From Eisenbergiella sp900555195 (GTDB lineage: Bacteria; Bacillota; Clostridia; Lachnospirales; Lachnospiraceae): a stretch of DNA of 64,000 bases. Each line of letters opens with the position of its first letter. Within the stretch, counting starts at the first letter, position 1. Shown one piece after another: positions 46,307-54,879 of the stretch. The notes under the pieces are model-generated. The model worked only from the letters and a program-made list of their open reading frames with translations. It made no database searches and was not told where the DNA came from. The translations under genes and the position numbers were made by a program. The stretch spans positions 62,001 to 126,000 of the forward strand of contig CABUMH010000001.1 in assembly GCA_902492555.1 (NCBI GenBank). The letters run 5' to 3'.

Positions 46307-47383
46307 TCAGGCAGCCACAGCCATCTGGTTGATCATGTTCCACTGTCTGGCAGGCATGGTCAGGATATTGTATCCGGCCGCTTCCAGCTCAGTCGCCCGG
46401 TCATAGCTTTCCACGTCCTGGCTGTAACGAGTCACTGCGTTGGCAAGTCCGTACAGGCTCAGGTCGCTGCTTTCGATCAGGCGCTGAAGCACGCCCGCAC
46501 TTTCTTCCTTCGTTATGCCGAACTGACGCCCTGCCAGCCGTACCACTTCGGGTACTTCCGCGGTATTCACAGGAAGCTGTCTGGCTTCCTGCATATGCTC
46601 AACGATCCGCGAAAAGCGTGCCTCATCTACAGCCGCTTTCACAGTATCCTGAACCTTCAAAAGAAACGCCTTATCTTCTGCCTGGATCGTTTTTTCCGAA
46701 TAAATCTGGAAATTTTCGTCTGAACTGACGATACGGCCGATATGCTTTGCCTTCGTCTGCGCGTCATTCACGATCATCCCGTTAGCGCACACCAGCCGAT
46801 AGATAAGCGGCTGGATGTTAACGGCTCCCTGGCCGACTTCAGAGTTGCTGATAATCACGCCAGCCTGTACAATATCCCCGGGGACGACCTCCGCCTCCAG
46901 ACGGGGATTGACCGCCTTGATGTACATTTGCCTGTCCGTAAGCTGGCAGCTTTCAATCCTCACCCCTTCGATTCCGCTCAGGATCGGGATTACTATGGCC
47001 GCGATATCCATGTTGTCAATCCGCTTATACCTGCTGCTTAAGAAGGCCCGCGCCGTGCCTCCCAGCGTCCGCAGCATCCGCTTATCTGATGACTGCGCCA
47101 GCCAGGTGTTTACGTTATGAGCCAGCAGTTCCGGCTGTTCTTCCTGCATCTTATCATAGTAATCTGCTGGAATTTTCAGGTGGGCTGCGATCTGCCGGTG
47201 GGCGATCTGGTTAATGTCCAGAGGTTCCACAACCTCCCTTCCCTTGTCGTACAGATGCAGGTAAGGCCTTCCGCCATACGCTTCCATCTGCAGGCTTTTG
47301 GAATCTACCAGATAGTCCTGCTTGATCTCATTCTGCCTCTGAAGTTCTGCAGCAAACTCCTTCAGACTCATCCCTTCTTTCAC
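46307..47383 (-). CDS. DUF932 phage/plasmid-like protein
   Basis: 358 residues. RTLGGTARAFLSSRYKRIDN, VIISNSEVGQGAVNIQPLIY and RLVCANGMIVNDAQTKAKHI are typical of DUF932, a family found on phages and conjugative plasmids with unknown function, thought to act in DNA replication or host takeover. Second gene in the long minus-strand operon. Confidence 0.85.
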   Translation of the reverse strand: MKEGMSLKEFAAELQRQNEIKQDYLVDSKSLQMEAYGGRPYLHLYDKGREVVEPLDINQIAHRQIAAHLKIPADYYDKMQEEQPELLAHNVNTWLAQSSDKRMLRTLGGTARAFLSSRYKRIDNMDIAAIVIPILSGIEGVRIESCQLTDRQMYIKAVNPRLEAEVVPGDIVQAGVIISNSEVGQGAVNIQPLIYRLVCANGMIVNDAQTKAKHIGRIVSSDENFQIYSEKTIQAEDKAFLLKVQDTVKAAVDEARFSRIVEHMQEARQLPVNTAEVPEVVRLAGRQFGITKEESAGVLQRLIESSDLSLYGLANAVTRYSQDVESYDRATELEAAGYNILTMPARQWNMINQMAVAA

Positions 47384-47409
47384 ATTTTCACTTCCCTTCT
47401 CCGATTCTT

Positions 47410-48216
47410 CTACCAGGAAATCAGAATGCCATTCACTTCCGTCTGGGCACTCAGGCCATTTCCTTCCAGTACCTGCACCAGCCTTTCCCAGTAAACTTTC
47501 TCCGGGAATCCAGGCAGGTTTGCCACAACGTTTTCCTTATCATCCTGCCTTACTGTGATATCGCCATTCTCCCGGATCATAAGCCTGTTATGTCCTTTGG
47601 AAGCCAGGTCCGCAATCGTCTCTTCCATGACCTTCCTTCCCTGCAGTTCAAACCATACCTGCGGATCCACGGGTTCCCTGTTCTCCAGCTCTTCCCCGCC
47701 TGCCTCCTGGGACAGCGGGACTATTTTCACCAGGTCACAGCAGATGTTGGCATGTGTATCAATGTGCACATCCCCATGGTCATACTCCGGTACGCCATAC
47801 AAGCGGATGCGTCCGACTCCTCCAGCAATGGCCAGCTCGGCAGGCGCCTTTTCGCACCACTCCCAGGTTGCCTTTGGATACAGCACATGCAGATAGGCCG
47901 AGATCCGATGATTGACATGGCGCAGGAGAAGCTGTTTGGCCTCCAGTTCCGTTGTTGGCTTCTGAAGTTTCTGCTCCTGTCGCTCCATCTCCTTCTGCAG
48001 GCTGTTGATCTGAAGCTTCCTTAACTGCCGTTCTCTGCGCCTTTTGGCCTGATTCATATATGGAATCAGAAGCAGCAGGACAATCCAATTCCCCCAGAGG
48101 GCAAATACAGCCAATAAAAGTCCCGTCTGCCAGGGCCCGCGCACCAACGCCAAAATGACGATTACCGCACCGATCAGAATGCTGATGCTGCCCATAAGAG
48201 CCTTCATGTTTTTCAT
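47410..48216 (-). CDS. Membrane-anchored hypothetical protein
   Basis: 268 residues. Two N-terminal membrane helices (ISILIGAVIVILALV, LLLAVFALWGNWIVLLLLIP), a coiled coil (residues 58-95) and a soluble domain with IRLYGVPEYDHGDVHIDTHA. First gene of the minus-strand element operon, downstream of the attenuator. Confidence 0.6.
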   Translation of the reverse strand: MKNMKALMGSISILIGAVIVILALVRGPWQTGLLLAVFALWGNWIVLLLLIPYMNQAKRRRERQLRKLQINSLQKEMERQEQKLQKPTTELEAKQLLLRHVNHRISAYLHVLYPKATWEWCEKAPAELAIAGGVGRIRLYGVPEYDHGDVHIDTHANICCDLVKIVPLSQEAGGEELENREPVDPQVWFELQGRKVMEETIADLASKGHNRLMIRENGDITVRQDDKENVVANLPGFPEKVYWERLVQVLEGNGLSAQTEVNGILISW

Positions 48217-48287
48217 TCCTTCTTTTCATCCTTTCTTTGTCCAGTTTACAAAATCATTTCCTGCCATTTGGCAGACTTTCCAGGCAC

Positions 48288-48330
48288 AAAAAAAGAACCG
48301 TACCGATCTTTTTCTGACCTGGTACGGTTC
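48288..48330 (-). terminator. Leader terminator / attenuator of the minus-strand element operon
   Basis: GAACCGTACC at 48295-48304 pairs with GGTACGGTTC at 48321-48330; on the minus strand the hairpin is followed by seven T. It lies between the likely promoter region (AT-rich, near 48390-48460) and the first gene at 48216. Transcription must read through it, so it may act as an attenuator. Confidence 0.7.
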
Positions 48331-48453
48331 CCGCCTGCCGGAATACTCCGGTTTTGTGGTACTGCGTCATTCCTCCTTTTATTCTGACGTATCTATAATA
48401 AAAAAGTGCCAGAATATGACTGGCCGTTTGGGCACAGTATACCTGACACTTTG

Positions 48454-48537
48454 TTTACAAAATTTACAGCGTGTACAATGATAGCCGAGCAACTCATGCA
48501 TATCTAAAATGTACAGAAATCAATTTACAGTTTTACA
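48454..48537. repeat. Six TKTACA repeats
   Basis: TTTACA at 48454, 48463, 48524 and 48532 and TGTACA at 48472 and 48510. The first three are exactly 9 bases apart. The block lies upstream of the minus-strand operon, between it and the peptide locus. It may bind a regulator or be an iteron-like block. Confidence 0.5.
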
Positions 48538-48609
48538 ATACCACTCTGAAGTGTGGTTGTCAATTTTTTTATCGACGATAAATACGATTTTAACTTTTCT
48601 GAATGTCAT

Positions 48610-49269
48610 TCAATCATTCATCTGAATTTCCTTCACCAGTTTTTTATAAAATGCGCAACCAAAAATATACGTAATAACATCTTCTAATGTCTTATATGCA
48701 AAAGGAATACCTTTATCCTGTATTTGTATACATGGTAATACACACTTCCATCGGCTAAATTTTACTGTTTGTTCTGTAGATAATGTCATAAATAAATTTT
48801 CATCATCAAGACATATTATTTCCAAAGGTTCAATATAACAATCAAAACTTTTAATTGCTGGAATTGGCATATTACAATCTAATGCAACACGATGCAATGC
48901 GCATCTTCCATAAACCCCATCCTGGTAGTACAGAACACATCTATCTTCTACTGTCGTTAATTTATACTCTTTACAGTTAATTTCTCCGTTTTCTATTTTT
49001 TCCTTTTGTAATGACGATATATATTTATATGTAAGAGGTAAAAACTTTGCTGCTTTTCTTAGATTATCAGGAGTACATATACCTCCACCGTCACAGCAAG
49101 TTGTTTTACAATCCTCTGAGCATTTCCATCTCACCGTCGTAAATGCACTCATATCTACTATTACATTGTCTATTTTCTTTTTTTTGATGGAATCCATATA
49201 AGATATTACTTCTTCAGGTTTCAAAACCAAATTCTCATAATTTTCCATAGTATCTCTGTAATATTTCAT
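48610..49269 (-). CDS. Cysteine-rich DUF3109/YkgJ-like protein of the RiPP locus
   Basis: 219 residues. The motif WKCSEDCKTTCCDGGGICTP near residue 49 (C-x3-C-x3-CC-x-GG) and later cysteines (EDRCVLYYQDGVYGRCALH, FDCYIE, CVLPC) resemble the metal-binding set of DUF3109/YkgJ proteins. Last gene of the operon, 16 bases after the peptidase. A role as cluster carrier, tailoring enzyme or chaperone for the radical SAM maturase is possible; nothing in the sequence decides it. Confidence 0.65.
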   Translation of the reverse strand: MKYYRDTMENYENLVLKPEEVISYMDSIKKKKIDNVIVDMSAFTTVRWKCSEDCKTTCCDGGGICTPDNLRKAAKFLPLTYKYISSLQKEKIENGEINCKEYKLTTVEDRCVLYYQDGVYGRCALHRVALDCNMPIPAIKSFDCYIEPLEIICLDDENLFMTLSTEQTVKFSRWKCVLPCIQIQDKGIPFAYKTLEDVITYIFGCAFYKKLVKEIQMND

Positions 49270-49285
49270 TATTATCCTCCGTTAA

Positions 49286-50617
49286 TTATATGTAATTTGA
49301 AATAATATTAAAATCAGTATTTACTGTATCAATACTTTTTACTATATCCTCAAAAGCTCCTGCCTTTGTATACCACTGCTCTCCTTTGGCTTTTCTTTTC
49401 ATTTTCAAAAATGCTAATGCATTTAGATTTGCGAAGAAATAGAAATAACTTGCCACTCCCTGTTCGATCACATGCATACACTCATTTTCATCAATTTCAC
49501 ATTTGTATATATCTTTAAATATATTTATATATATTTTTTTACATTCATCTATCTCTTTTAATTTGCCATTCTTGTTATAAATTTGTAATTCATATAATAA
49601 AAGACCACAATATTTTCTTAGGCTTATTATTTCCATTTCTTCACAAATACTGGTAATATTATGCACATTATCAACTCCCAATACTTTGCCCAAAAAATAA
49701 GTGTTCATCGCAAAGCATTCAAATAGGATCGCAACATACTCATCCTTCAGTTTATCTGGAGAATACCAGCTAAAGCCACTATCCTTTTTCAATAACGTGT
49801 AAAAGAGATGACCAAATTCATGTAAACAATTTAATATATCTGGTACTCCGCTACCTCTATCTACTACCATGTACAATTCATCTGGAGGATTTATCCTTAG
49901 ACAAAATGGTCTAATTATTTTATTACATTGCAAAATCATTGTTTTATCAATTTTATAACCAATTTGAAAAATATTGGGCATTTTACTGATAATACTTTCA
50001 ATTCCTTTTCTTCCAACTTTATTCCTATATATTTCATGTATAATATCAGACTTTATTAAGTTTGTTCTTTGCATAACTTTTTTTTCTAAATATTGAAGAT
50101 ACTTTTTCTCTGTTCTTTTAAGGAATATCTTTAAATAATCTATAAGTATATTTTTTTCTTCTTTTGTTAAGTCAACGTAATTATCTAAATATGATTTTCC
50201 CGTCCTACGCAGAAAAAAATTGTAAATTTTTACTTTTCGTCTATATTCTAATTCCACAATTTCTTTATATATTCTTTTCTTTTTATCAGCCAGCACATGT
50301 CGATAGTCCATGTTACTGTTATTTAATTCATCGTAGGATAATTGAAAGAATTCAACTTGTGGCTCCACCTGTTCATATTTTTTAATTATCTCTTCTATTA
50401 AAAAATCCTCCTTTCTCACAATCAACTCTGCTTTTTCTTCCAATATAAAATTGTACACGTTTTTTTTAGGTTTAGATAAAACCGGCAGATAAATTAATAA
50501 ATAATCATATAACATAAGCTTAAAAAAATTCGGTTTTTTCCCCTTTACTAAGCTTGTATACTGGCTTAAGTTAACTAATTTCAAATAATTCGTTGCTACC
50601 TTTTCCGAAAAATCCAT
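49286..50617 (-). CDS. HEFGH metallopeptidase (M3-like) of the RiPP locus
   Basis: 443 residues. Zinc-binding HEFGH at 266-270, with E293 in KDEYVAILFE as the likely third ligand, the spacing seen in the M3 oligopeptidase family. No signal peptide, so cytoplasmic. The protein is shorter than typical M3 enzymes (550-700 residues) and its N-terminal half is diverged. It is 3 bases from the binding-protein gene. The probable job is leader removal or trimming of the modified peptide before export. Confidence 0.75.
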   Translation of the reverse strand: MDFSEKVATNYLKLVNLSQYTSLVKGKKPNFFKLMLYDYLLIYLPVLSKPKKNVYNFILEEKAELIVRKEDFLIEEIIKKYEQVEPQVEFFQLSYDELNNSNMDYRHVLADKKKRIYKEIVELEYRRKVKIYNFFLRRTGKSYLDNYVDLTKEEKNILIDYLKIFLKRTEKKYLQYLEKKVMQRTNLIKSDIIHEIYRNKVGRKGIESIISKMPNIFQIGYKIDKTMILQCNKIIRPFCLRINPPDELYMVVDRGSGVPDILNCLHEFGHLFYTLLKKDSGFSWYSPDKLKDEYVAILFECFAMNTYFLGKVLGVDNVHNITSICEEMEIISLRKYCGLLLYELQIYNKNGKLKEIDECKKIYINIFKDIYKCEIDENECMHVIEQGVASYFYFFANLNALAFLKMKRKAKGEQWYTKAGAFEDIVKSIDTVNTDFNIISNYI

Positions 50618-50620
50618 GCT

Positions 50621-52036
50621 TTATTCCTTTTTAATATATTTAAATGAATAATCACCATCTAAAACATTATGACTCACATTATAAATTCTACTGCTGTGTA
50701 CTTTAAGACCTTTTCCTTGGTACAACCATAAATATGGACAGTGTTTCTCGCCTAATCTTTGTATCTGTTCGATTTCACTCACATCTGTGTCTTTATTCCT
50801 TATTTCATCAATTCTTCTGTCCAGATTTACATCTTTTAAACCTACAATTTGAGATACTTCTCCCCTAGAATGATAAAAATCATTCAGATAAGCAAGCGGT
50901 GATACTACATCAGGAGCCCAAGACAAAAAAGAAATATCATAATTTCCTGCATCTTGTTCATCTGAATATTGTCGAAATGGCAGCTTAACAATATCATATT
51001 TTATTCCCACATTCTCCAAACATTTTCCCATCATCTCAACCGCTATATCTGCGTCTTCAAGTCCTTCTATAGTTAATATTTTAACAGTTCGGTCGCATAT
51101 AAAAGGGATGGAATCAGCCTCTTTTTCTTTTGCTATTGAGCTAATATGCCCTAATACTCCATTGGGTACTGCGGCAAATATTCTTTCTCCCAGATTGCAC
51201 CGCCCCTTTTCTAAAAATAAATCACAATCAAAAGAATTTCTTATCCGTTTTCTAAGGTTAATATTATTCATTGGATATCTATTACAATTAAATGTAAATA
51301 GAATTATATCCAATGACGGGAAAACGTCAAAAACTATATTATTCTTACTATTAAAATCTCTAAGTTTACTGGCTTGTAATTCTACAATGTCGGCTTCGCC
51401 CTTTTCCATCATCTCTTTTCTCTTCTGATATGATTTTTCTACAACAATTTCTACTTTCTGTATATTACCAGTTTTCCCCCAGTATCTTTCATTCTTGAGT
51501 AATTCAATTCTTTCGTTTTCCCAATCTAATGACTTCAGCACAAAGGGGCCTGTCCCAATAGCTTTTTCACGCAGTTCATTCCCATTATCTAATAAATTTG
51601 TTGATACAATCGCCCCTTCTTGCATCGCCAAAAGAGCCGTGAAAACTTCTGTTGGCTTCTCTAATACAAATTCCAGAATATTCTCTTCCAGACAAAATAT
51701 TCCTTCTTCATTGAGAATTCCGTTAAGAAATATTTGTGCACGTTTAGACTTTTTTAACATCCGACAAATATTCCTCTTTACCACAAGAGAATTTAGTATT
51801 GTTCCATCATGAAAATATACATTGTCATGTAACTTGATTCTATAAATCTGTTTTTTTTCCGTCCATAGTTCTTCAGCCAATACCGGGACTAAATTTAATC
51901 CTTCATATTGAAATAATTTTTCATAGACATTATCTAATATTTCCCTTGTTATCGTATCAGACGCTACAACTGGATCTAAATTTTTACCTGGCATGGCTAA
52001 CTGGATTCGTTTCAAAATATTTTTATCATTCTGCAT
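50621..52036 (-). CDS. Oligopeptide-binding (SBP family 5) protein without signal peptide
   Basis: 471 residues. ABC-transporter solute-binding family 5 features: QLAMPGKNLDPVVASDTITR, ENVYEKLFQYEG-like start, IKLHDNVYFHDGTILN, IGTGPFVLKSLDWENERIEL, and ISFLSWAPDVVSPLAYLND. The N-terminus is MQNDKNILKRIQL: no lipobox, no secretion signal. No ABC permease is linked. So it is probably cytoplasmic and binds the precursor or product, like a carrier. Overlaps the MFS gene by 11 bases. Confidence 0.78.
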   Translation of the reverse strand: MQNDKNILKRIQLAMPGKNLDPVVASDTITREILDNVYEKLFQYEGLNLVPVLAEELWTEKKQIYRIKLHDNVYFHDGTILNSLVVKRNICRMLKKSKRAQIFLNGILNEEGIFCLEENILEFVLEKPTEVFTALLAMQEGAIVSTNLLDNGNELREKAIGTGPFVLKSLDWENERIELLKNERYWGKTGNIQKVEIVVEKSYQKRKEMMEKGEADIVELQASKLRDFNSKNNIVFDVFPSLDIILFTFNCNRYPMNNINLRKRIRNSFDCDLFLEKGRCNLGERIFAAVPNGVLGHISSIAKEKEADSIPFICDRTVKILTIEGLEDADIAVEMMGKCLENVGIKYDIVKLPFRQYSDEQDAGNYDISFLSWAPDVVSPLAYLNDFYHSRGEVSQIVGLKDVNLDRRIDEIRNKDTDVSEIEQIQRLGEKHCPYLWLYQGKGLKVHSSRIYNVSHNVLDGDYSFKYIKKE

Positions 52037-53189
52037 TTTTATTCCTCTTTTTCTTTATAGCAGGCAGTATTACGAATATTGCCATACAAATATATGTTAT
52101 TGCAAATATAAGCATGCAGTATTGCATTTCTAATTTTTCAGCAACATTTCCCATTATGCTACTACCAAACGAGTCTCCCAGACTGCCACACATAGATATA
52201 AACGCAAGTTCAAATCCCTTTTGGTTTTTGTTAATATATTCTATTCTTTCTTTAGGAATACCTACAAATGTACACGAGATGGAAATGCTGCATAATAAAA
52301 AGAATCCCACAAATAAAGTAATAGATGTTGCTTTCATCATCAAGAATCCACCCAAAGCGGTTACTAATAAAAATACTATATTAAATTTAACGACATTAAC
52401 TTTATCAACAATATTACCCGCCACAATATATGTAGGTGAACTTATCAATTCATCCAAGGACATCAATACCCCAACTACCGCAGGCGACAACAATAATATA
52501 TCATAGCAATAGACTGGTATAATAAAGTTCCACATAGGTCCGGCTACAAATGATTGAACAAAAACGATTATACAAAAAATGAATATTTGTTTATTTATCG
52601 ATGACAAAACCTTTTTAATCGGTAATCTCTCTTTATACACACATTCATTTTTCCCCAATCCTTTTATCGCTCCAATTATTCCAACAAAAAGTAGGAAACC
52701 ACATATATAAAGAGCATATTCACCCTCATTAAGTACATATAAAACTCCAGAAATCATTCCTCCTATACTGGCTAAAATGGAAGATATCCCTTGAACGGTT
52801 CCATATACCTTTCCATATCCATCATTTTCCGAAAGGCTTAATACATACGATCCATTTACAGATAAAAAAATACCTCTAAAAATCCCAATAGCTGCTAATA
52901 ATATACCGAATTGAAATATATTATTTGCCCTCGCCAGAAAAAATGACACCACACATAGCCCCGCCAAAGATGTCAAAATAAACCTTCTAGTTCCCAGTCT
53001 ATCTGAGAGGTGACCAATAAGTAATTTTATAATCATTAGTCCTACTGCTACTGCAGACATTGCCGTCCCTACCATAGCATAATTCATCCCATGGTCAGTC
53101 ATTCTTAATGGAACAACAATCATCACCACATTATAGCAAAATGAAATTACTCCAGATATTATTGTAAAGCAAACGAATTCCCTATTCAT
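52026..53189 (-). CDS. MFS transporter of the RiPP locus
   Basis: 387 residues with about 12 membrane helices. The motif between helices 2 and 3 is GHLSDRLGTRR. First segment TIISGVISFCYNVVMIVV. It overlaps the maturase gene by 4 bases. Most likely exporter of, and self-protection against, the product. MFS export rather than a peptidase-containing ABC exporter fits a separate leader peptidase in the operon. Confidence 0.85.
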   Translation of the reverse strand: MNREFVCFTIISGVISFCYNVVMIVVPLRMTDHGMNYAMVGTAMSAVAVGLMIIKLLIGHLSDRLGTRRFILTSLAGLCVVSFFLARANNIFQFGILLAAIGIFRGIFLSVNGSYVLSLSENDGYGKVYGTVQGISSILASIGGMISGVLYVLNEGEYALYICGFLLFVGIIGAIKGLGKNECVYKERLPIKKVLSSINKQIFIFCIIVFVQSFVAGPMWNFIIPVYCYDILLLSPAVVGVLMSLDELISSPTYIVAGNIVDKVNVVKFNIVFLLVTALGGFLMMKATSITLFVGFFLLCSISISCTFVGIPKERIEYINKNQKGFELAFISMCGSLGDSFGSSIMGNVAEKLEMQYCMLIFAITYICMAIFVILPAIKKKRNKNAE

Positions 53190-54565
53190 ACCAACCTCTC
53201 ATGGAATAAACTTTCACTTTGAAGAGTTTTAAGTTCTCGTAACCCTGGATTCTCCTCAAGCAACCACATTAAGTCTACATACAACTTTTTGTATTCTTTA
53301 CAATGAGGGCTTCTTGCCTTCATATCCCCATTACTAGCATAGTATGCCTGTGCCCTGCATCCCCCTCCACAAAATAGTCTCACTTCACATTTGCTACAGA
53401 CTGCGTTCAAATTTGTTATATCGACGGATCTATGTAACGCAAATGTCTTTGGATTATTCCATATCTCCTTTAATGACTTCTCTTTAATATTTCCTCCAAT
53501 AAAACCGGAGCCCTGAAATGAAGGACAGGGTGACACATCCCCATTTGCCAATATTGAACAATTATTTATCCCGGATCCACAACAATCTGTCCTTATTGGA
53601 TATAAAACTGTTTCTACCAATTTGCTTACAGCTGTATTAACTAATCTTCTTTTAACATCACTATCATCACATGCCTTTTCCAATAATCCATGTATAATTT
53701 CAAATTCATCAGCCGATTCCAAATTATTCATTTTTGCATTTCCTATAGTATTAAGAAAATTCAAAATAACTCTTTTTGCACCCACTTTTTCTGCAAAATC
53801 AAAATAGTCTAGTACGGTATCCTGATTTTTTTTATGTACTGTCATTGATAATATAAGAGGTACTCCTGCATTCTTACACTCCCATATTTTTTCCATTGTC
53901 TTTTCATATGTATTTTTTCCCCGCAAAAACTCATGCATTTCTTTAGTTGTACCATCTAAAGAAATGGTTGTTTCTATTTGCCTCTCAGCTAAAAATTTTA
54001 TTATTTCATCAGTTAATAATAAGCCATTTGTAATGATATTTGGATACAACCCATCTACATCATCTATAGCTTTTACAATATCAATAATATCCTTTCGTAA
54101 TAGAGGTTCTCCTCCCGCAATTACTACACGCAGATTTCCTGTTGACAATTCTTTTAGTTCTTTTGCCAACTTTTGTATATCAATTAAACTTAATTTATTT
54201 TCTGACTCACATAAAGTTTCTCCAATAAAACAATGTTTGCATCTGAGATTACAGTTTGAATCCACGTTGATCCACATTCCATTTATCGGATATATTTCAG
54301 TCTTTAAATCATTGACTTGCTCAATATCTTTTTCTGGTAACAGCAATTCCATTTCTACTAATGATTTATATAATTCCTGTATCTGTTCATTGTCTATATC
54401 AGAAAAACATTTCCCATTTAAACTCATAATTGTCTCATAAATCCCCTCTTCTCCAACGATCCACTCCGGAATACTCGAAAAGATTACTAATTCCTTCCTA
54501 CCTTTTCTATGTACATGCACGTCACCGTTAAGATATAATTTTGTTCTATTATCCATATTATTCAT
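53186..54565 (-). CDS. Radical SAM/SPASM peptide maturase with PqqD-like RRE
   Basis: 459 residues. Residues 20-90 look like a PqqD-type leader-binding domain (FSSIPEWIVGEEGIYETIM, then LYKSLVEMELLLPE). The radical SAM cluster is C105-x3-C109-x2-C112 (CNLRCKHC), followed by VIAGGEPLLRKD. The SPASM domain has CGSGINNC, GDVSPCPS, and CSKCEVRLFCGGGCRAQA...HCKEY. Such enzymes make thioether or carbon-carbon links in ribosomal peptides. RBS GGGAGG. Directly preceded by the 26-codon gene. Confidence 0.88.
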   Translation of the reverse strand: MNNMDNRTKLYLNGDVHVHRKGRKELVIFSSIPEWIVGEEGIYETIMSLNGKCFSDIDNEQIQELYKSLVEMELLLPEKDIEQVNDLKTEIYPINGMWINVDSNCNLRCKHCFIGETLCESENKLSLIDIQKLAKELKELSTGNLRVVIAGGEPLLRKDIIDIVKAIDDVDGLYPNIITNGLLLTDEIIKFLAERQIETTISLDGTTKEMHEFLRGKNTYEKTMEKIWECKNAGVPLILSMTVHKKNQDTVLDYFDFAEKVGAKRVILNFLNTIGNAKMNNLESADEFEIIHGLLEKACDDSDVKRRLVNTAVSKLVETVLYPIRTDCCGSGINNCSILANGDVSPCPSFQGSGFIGGNIKEKSLKEIWNNPKTFALHRSVDITNLNAVCSKCEVRLFCGGGCRAQAYYASNGDMKARSPHCKEYKKLYVDLMWLLEENPGLRELKTLQSESLFHERLV

Positions 54566-54583
54566 TTTTCCTCCCTTTTACGA

Positions 54584-54614
54584 ATATTGGAGATGGGCAA
54601 ACCATCTCCAATAT
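54584..54614 (-). promoter_or_regulatory. Hairpin between peptide gene and maturase
   Basis: ATATTGGAGATGG pairs perfectly with CCATCTCCAATAT around a five-base loop. On the minus strand no T-run follows, so it is probably a processing or stability element that raises the amount of peptide mRNA over maturase mRNA. Confidence 0.65.
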
Positions 54615-54644
54615 CACTCCCTTTTTCAGTTGTCATAGCCATTG

Positions 54645-54725
54645 TTACTCTGTATACTTTCCATGAGTAAAATAGCGTCTAAATGAAATGGGCTTTCTGA
54701 AAAATGTGATTTTGAAAATCTTCAT
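54645..54725 (-). CDS. Putative RiPP precursor peptide (26 aa)
   Basis: ATG 54723-54725 has a strong RBS, AAGGAGG, seven bases upstream. The 26-residue product starts MKIFKITFFRKP and ends YFTHGKYTE, with an FRR between; it is strongly basic, rich in Phe and Tyr, and has no Cys. It is the first gene before the maturase operon, and its size recalls PqqA (about 24 residues), the precursor acted on by a PqqD-PqqE pair. Tyr, Phe, His and Lys near the C-terminus are possible crosslink sites. The product is unknown. Confidence 0.7.
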   Translation of the reverse strand: MKIFKITFFRKPISFRRYFTHGKYTE

Positions 54726-54822
54726 ATAATTCACCTCCTTCCTATAAGATCGAATTATTTTTATTGGTTATTTCCCTAACTTTATCGGGTTGATTTTACA
54801 ATAGCACCAAAGATAAGGTTTG

Positions 54823-54870
54823 TGTCAAAAATGTCATAAATTGTCCAATTATGTTAGTAAAATAGTGTCA
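54823..54870. promoter_or_regulatory. TGTCA repeats in the promoter region of the RiPP operon
   Basis: GTGTCAAAAA, ATGTCATAAA, TTGTCCAATT and GTGTCAAAAA occur at starts 54822, 54831, 54841 and 54865. On the minus strand these read TTTTTGACAC and could supply -35 elements. The block is about 100-145 bases upstream of the peptide gene and may be its operator. Confidence 0.45.
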
Positions 54871-54879
54871 AAAAGCCAT

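Noticed and set aside
48254..48370. 38-codon leader peptide in the minus-strand element leader
   Set aside because: The AGGAGG is only one base from its ATG, too close for initiation, and the frame runs through the terminator stem.
48454..48537. CRISPR array
   Set aside because: Repeat units are only six bases with irregular spacing; no spacers or cas genes.
54562..54642. A second 26-codon peptide gene between the precursor and the maturase
   Set aside because: Weak ribosome site and its sequence is mostly the hairpin arms, so not annotated as a gene; kept only as a remark.
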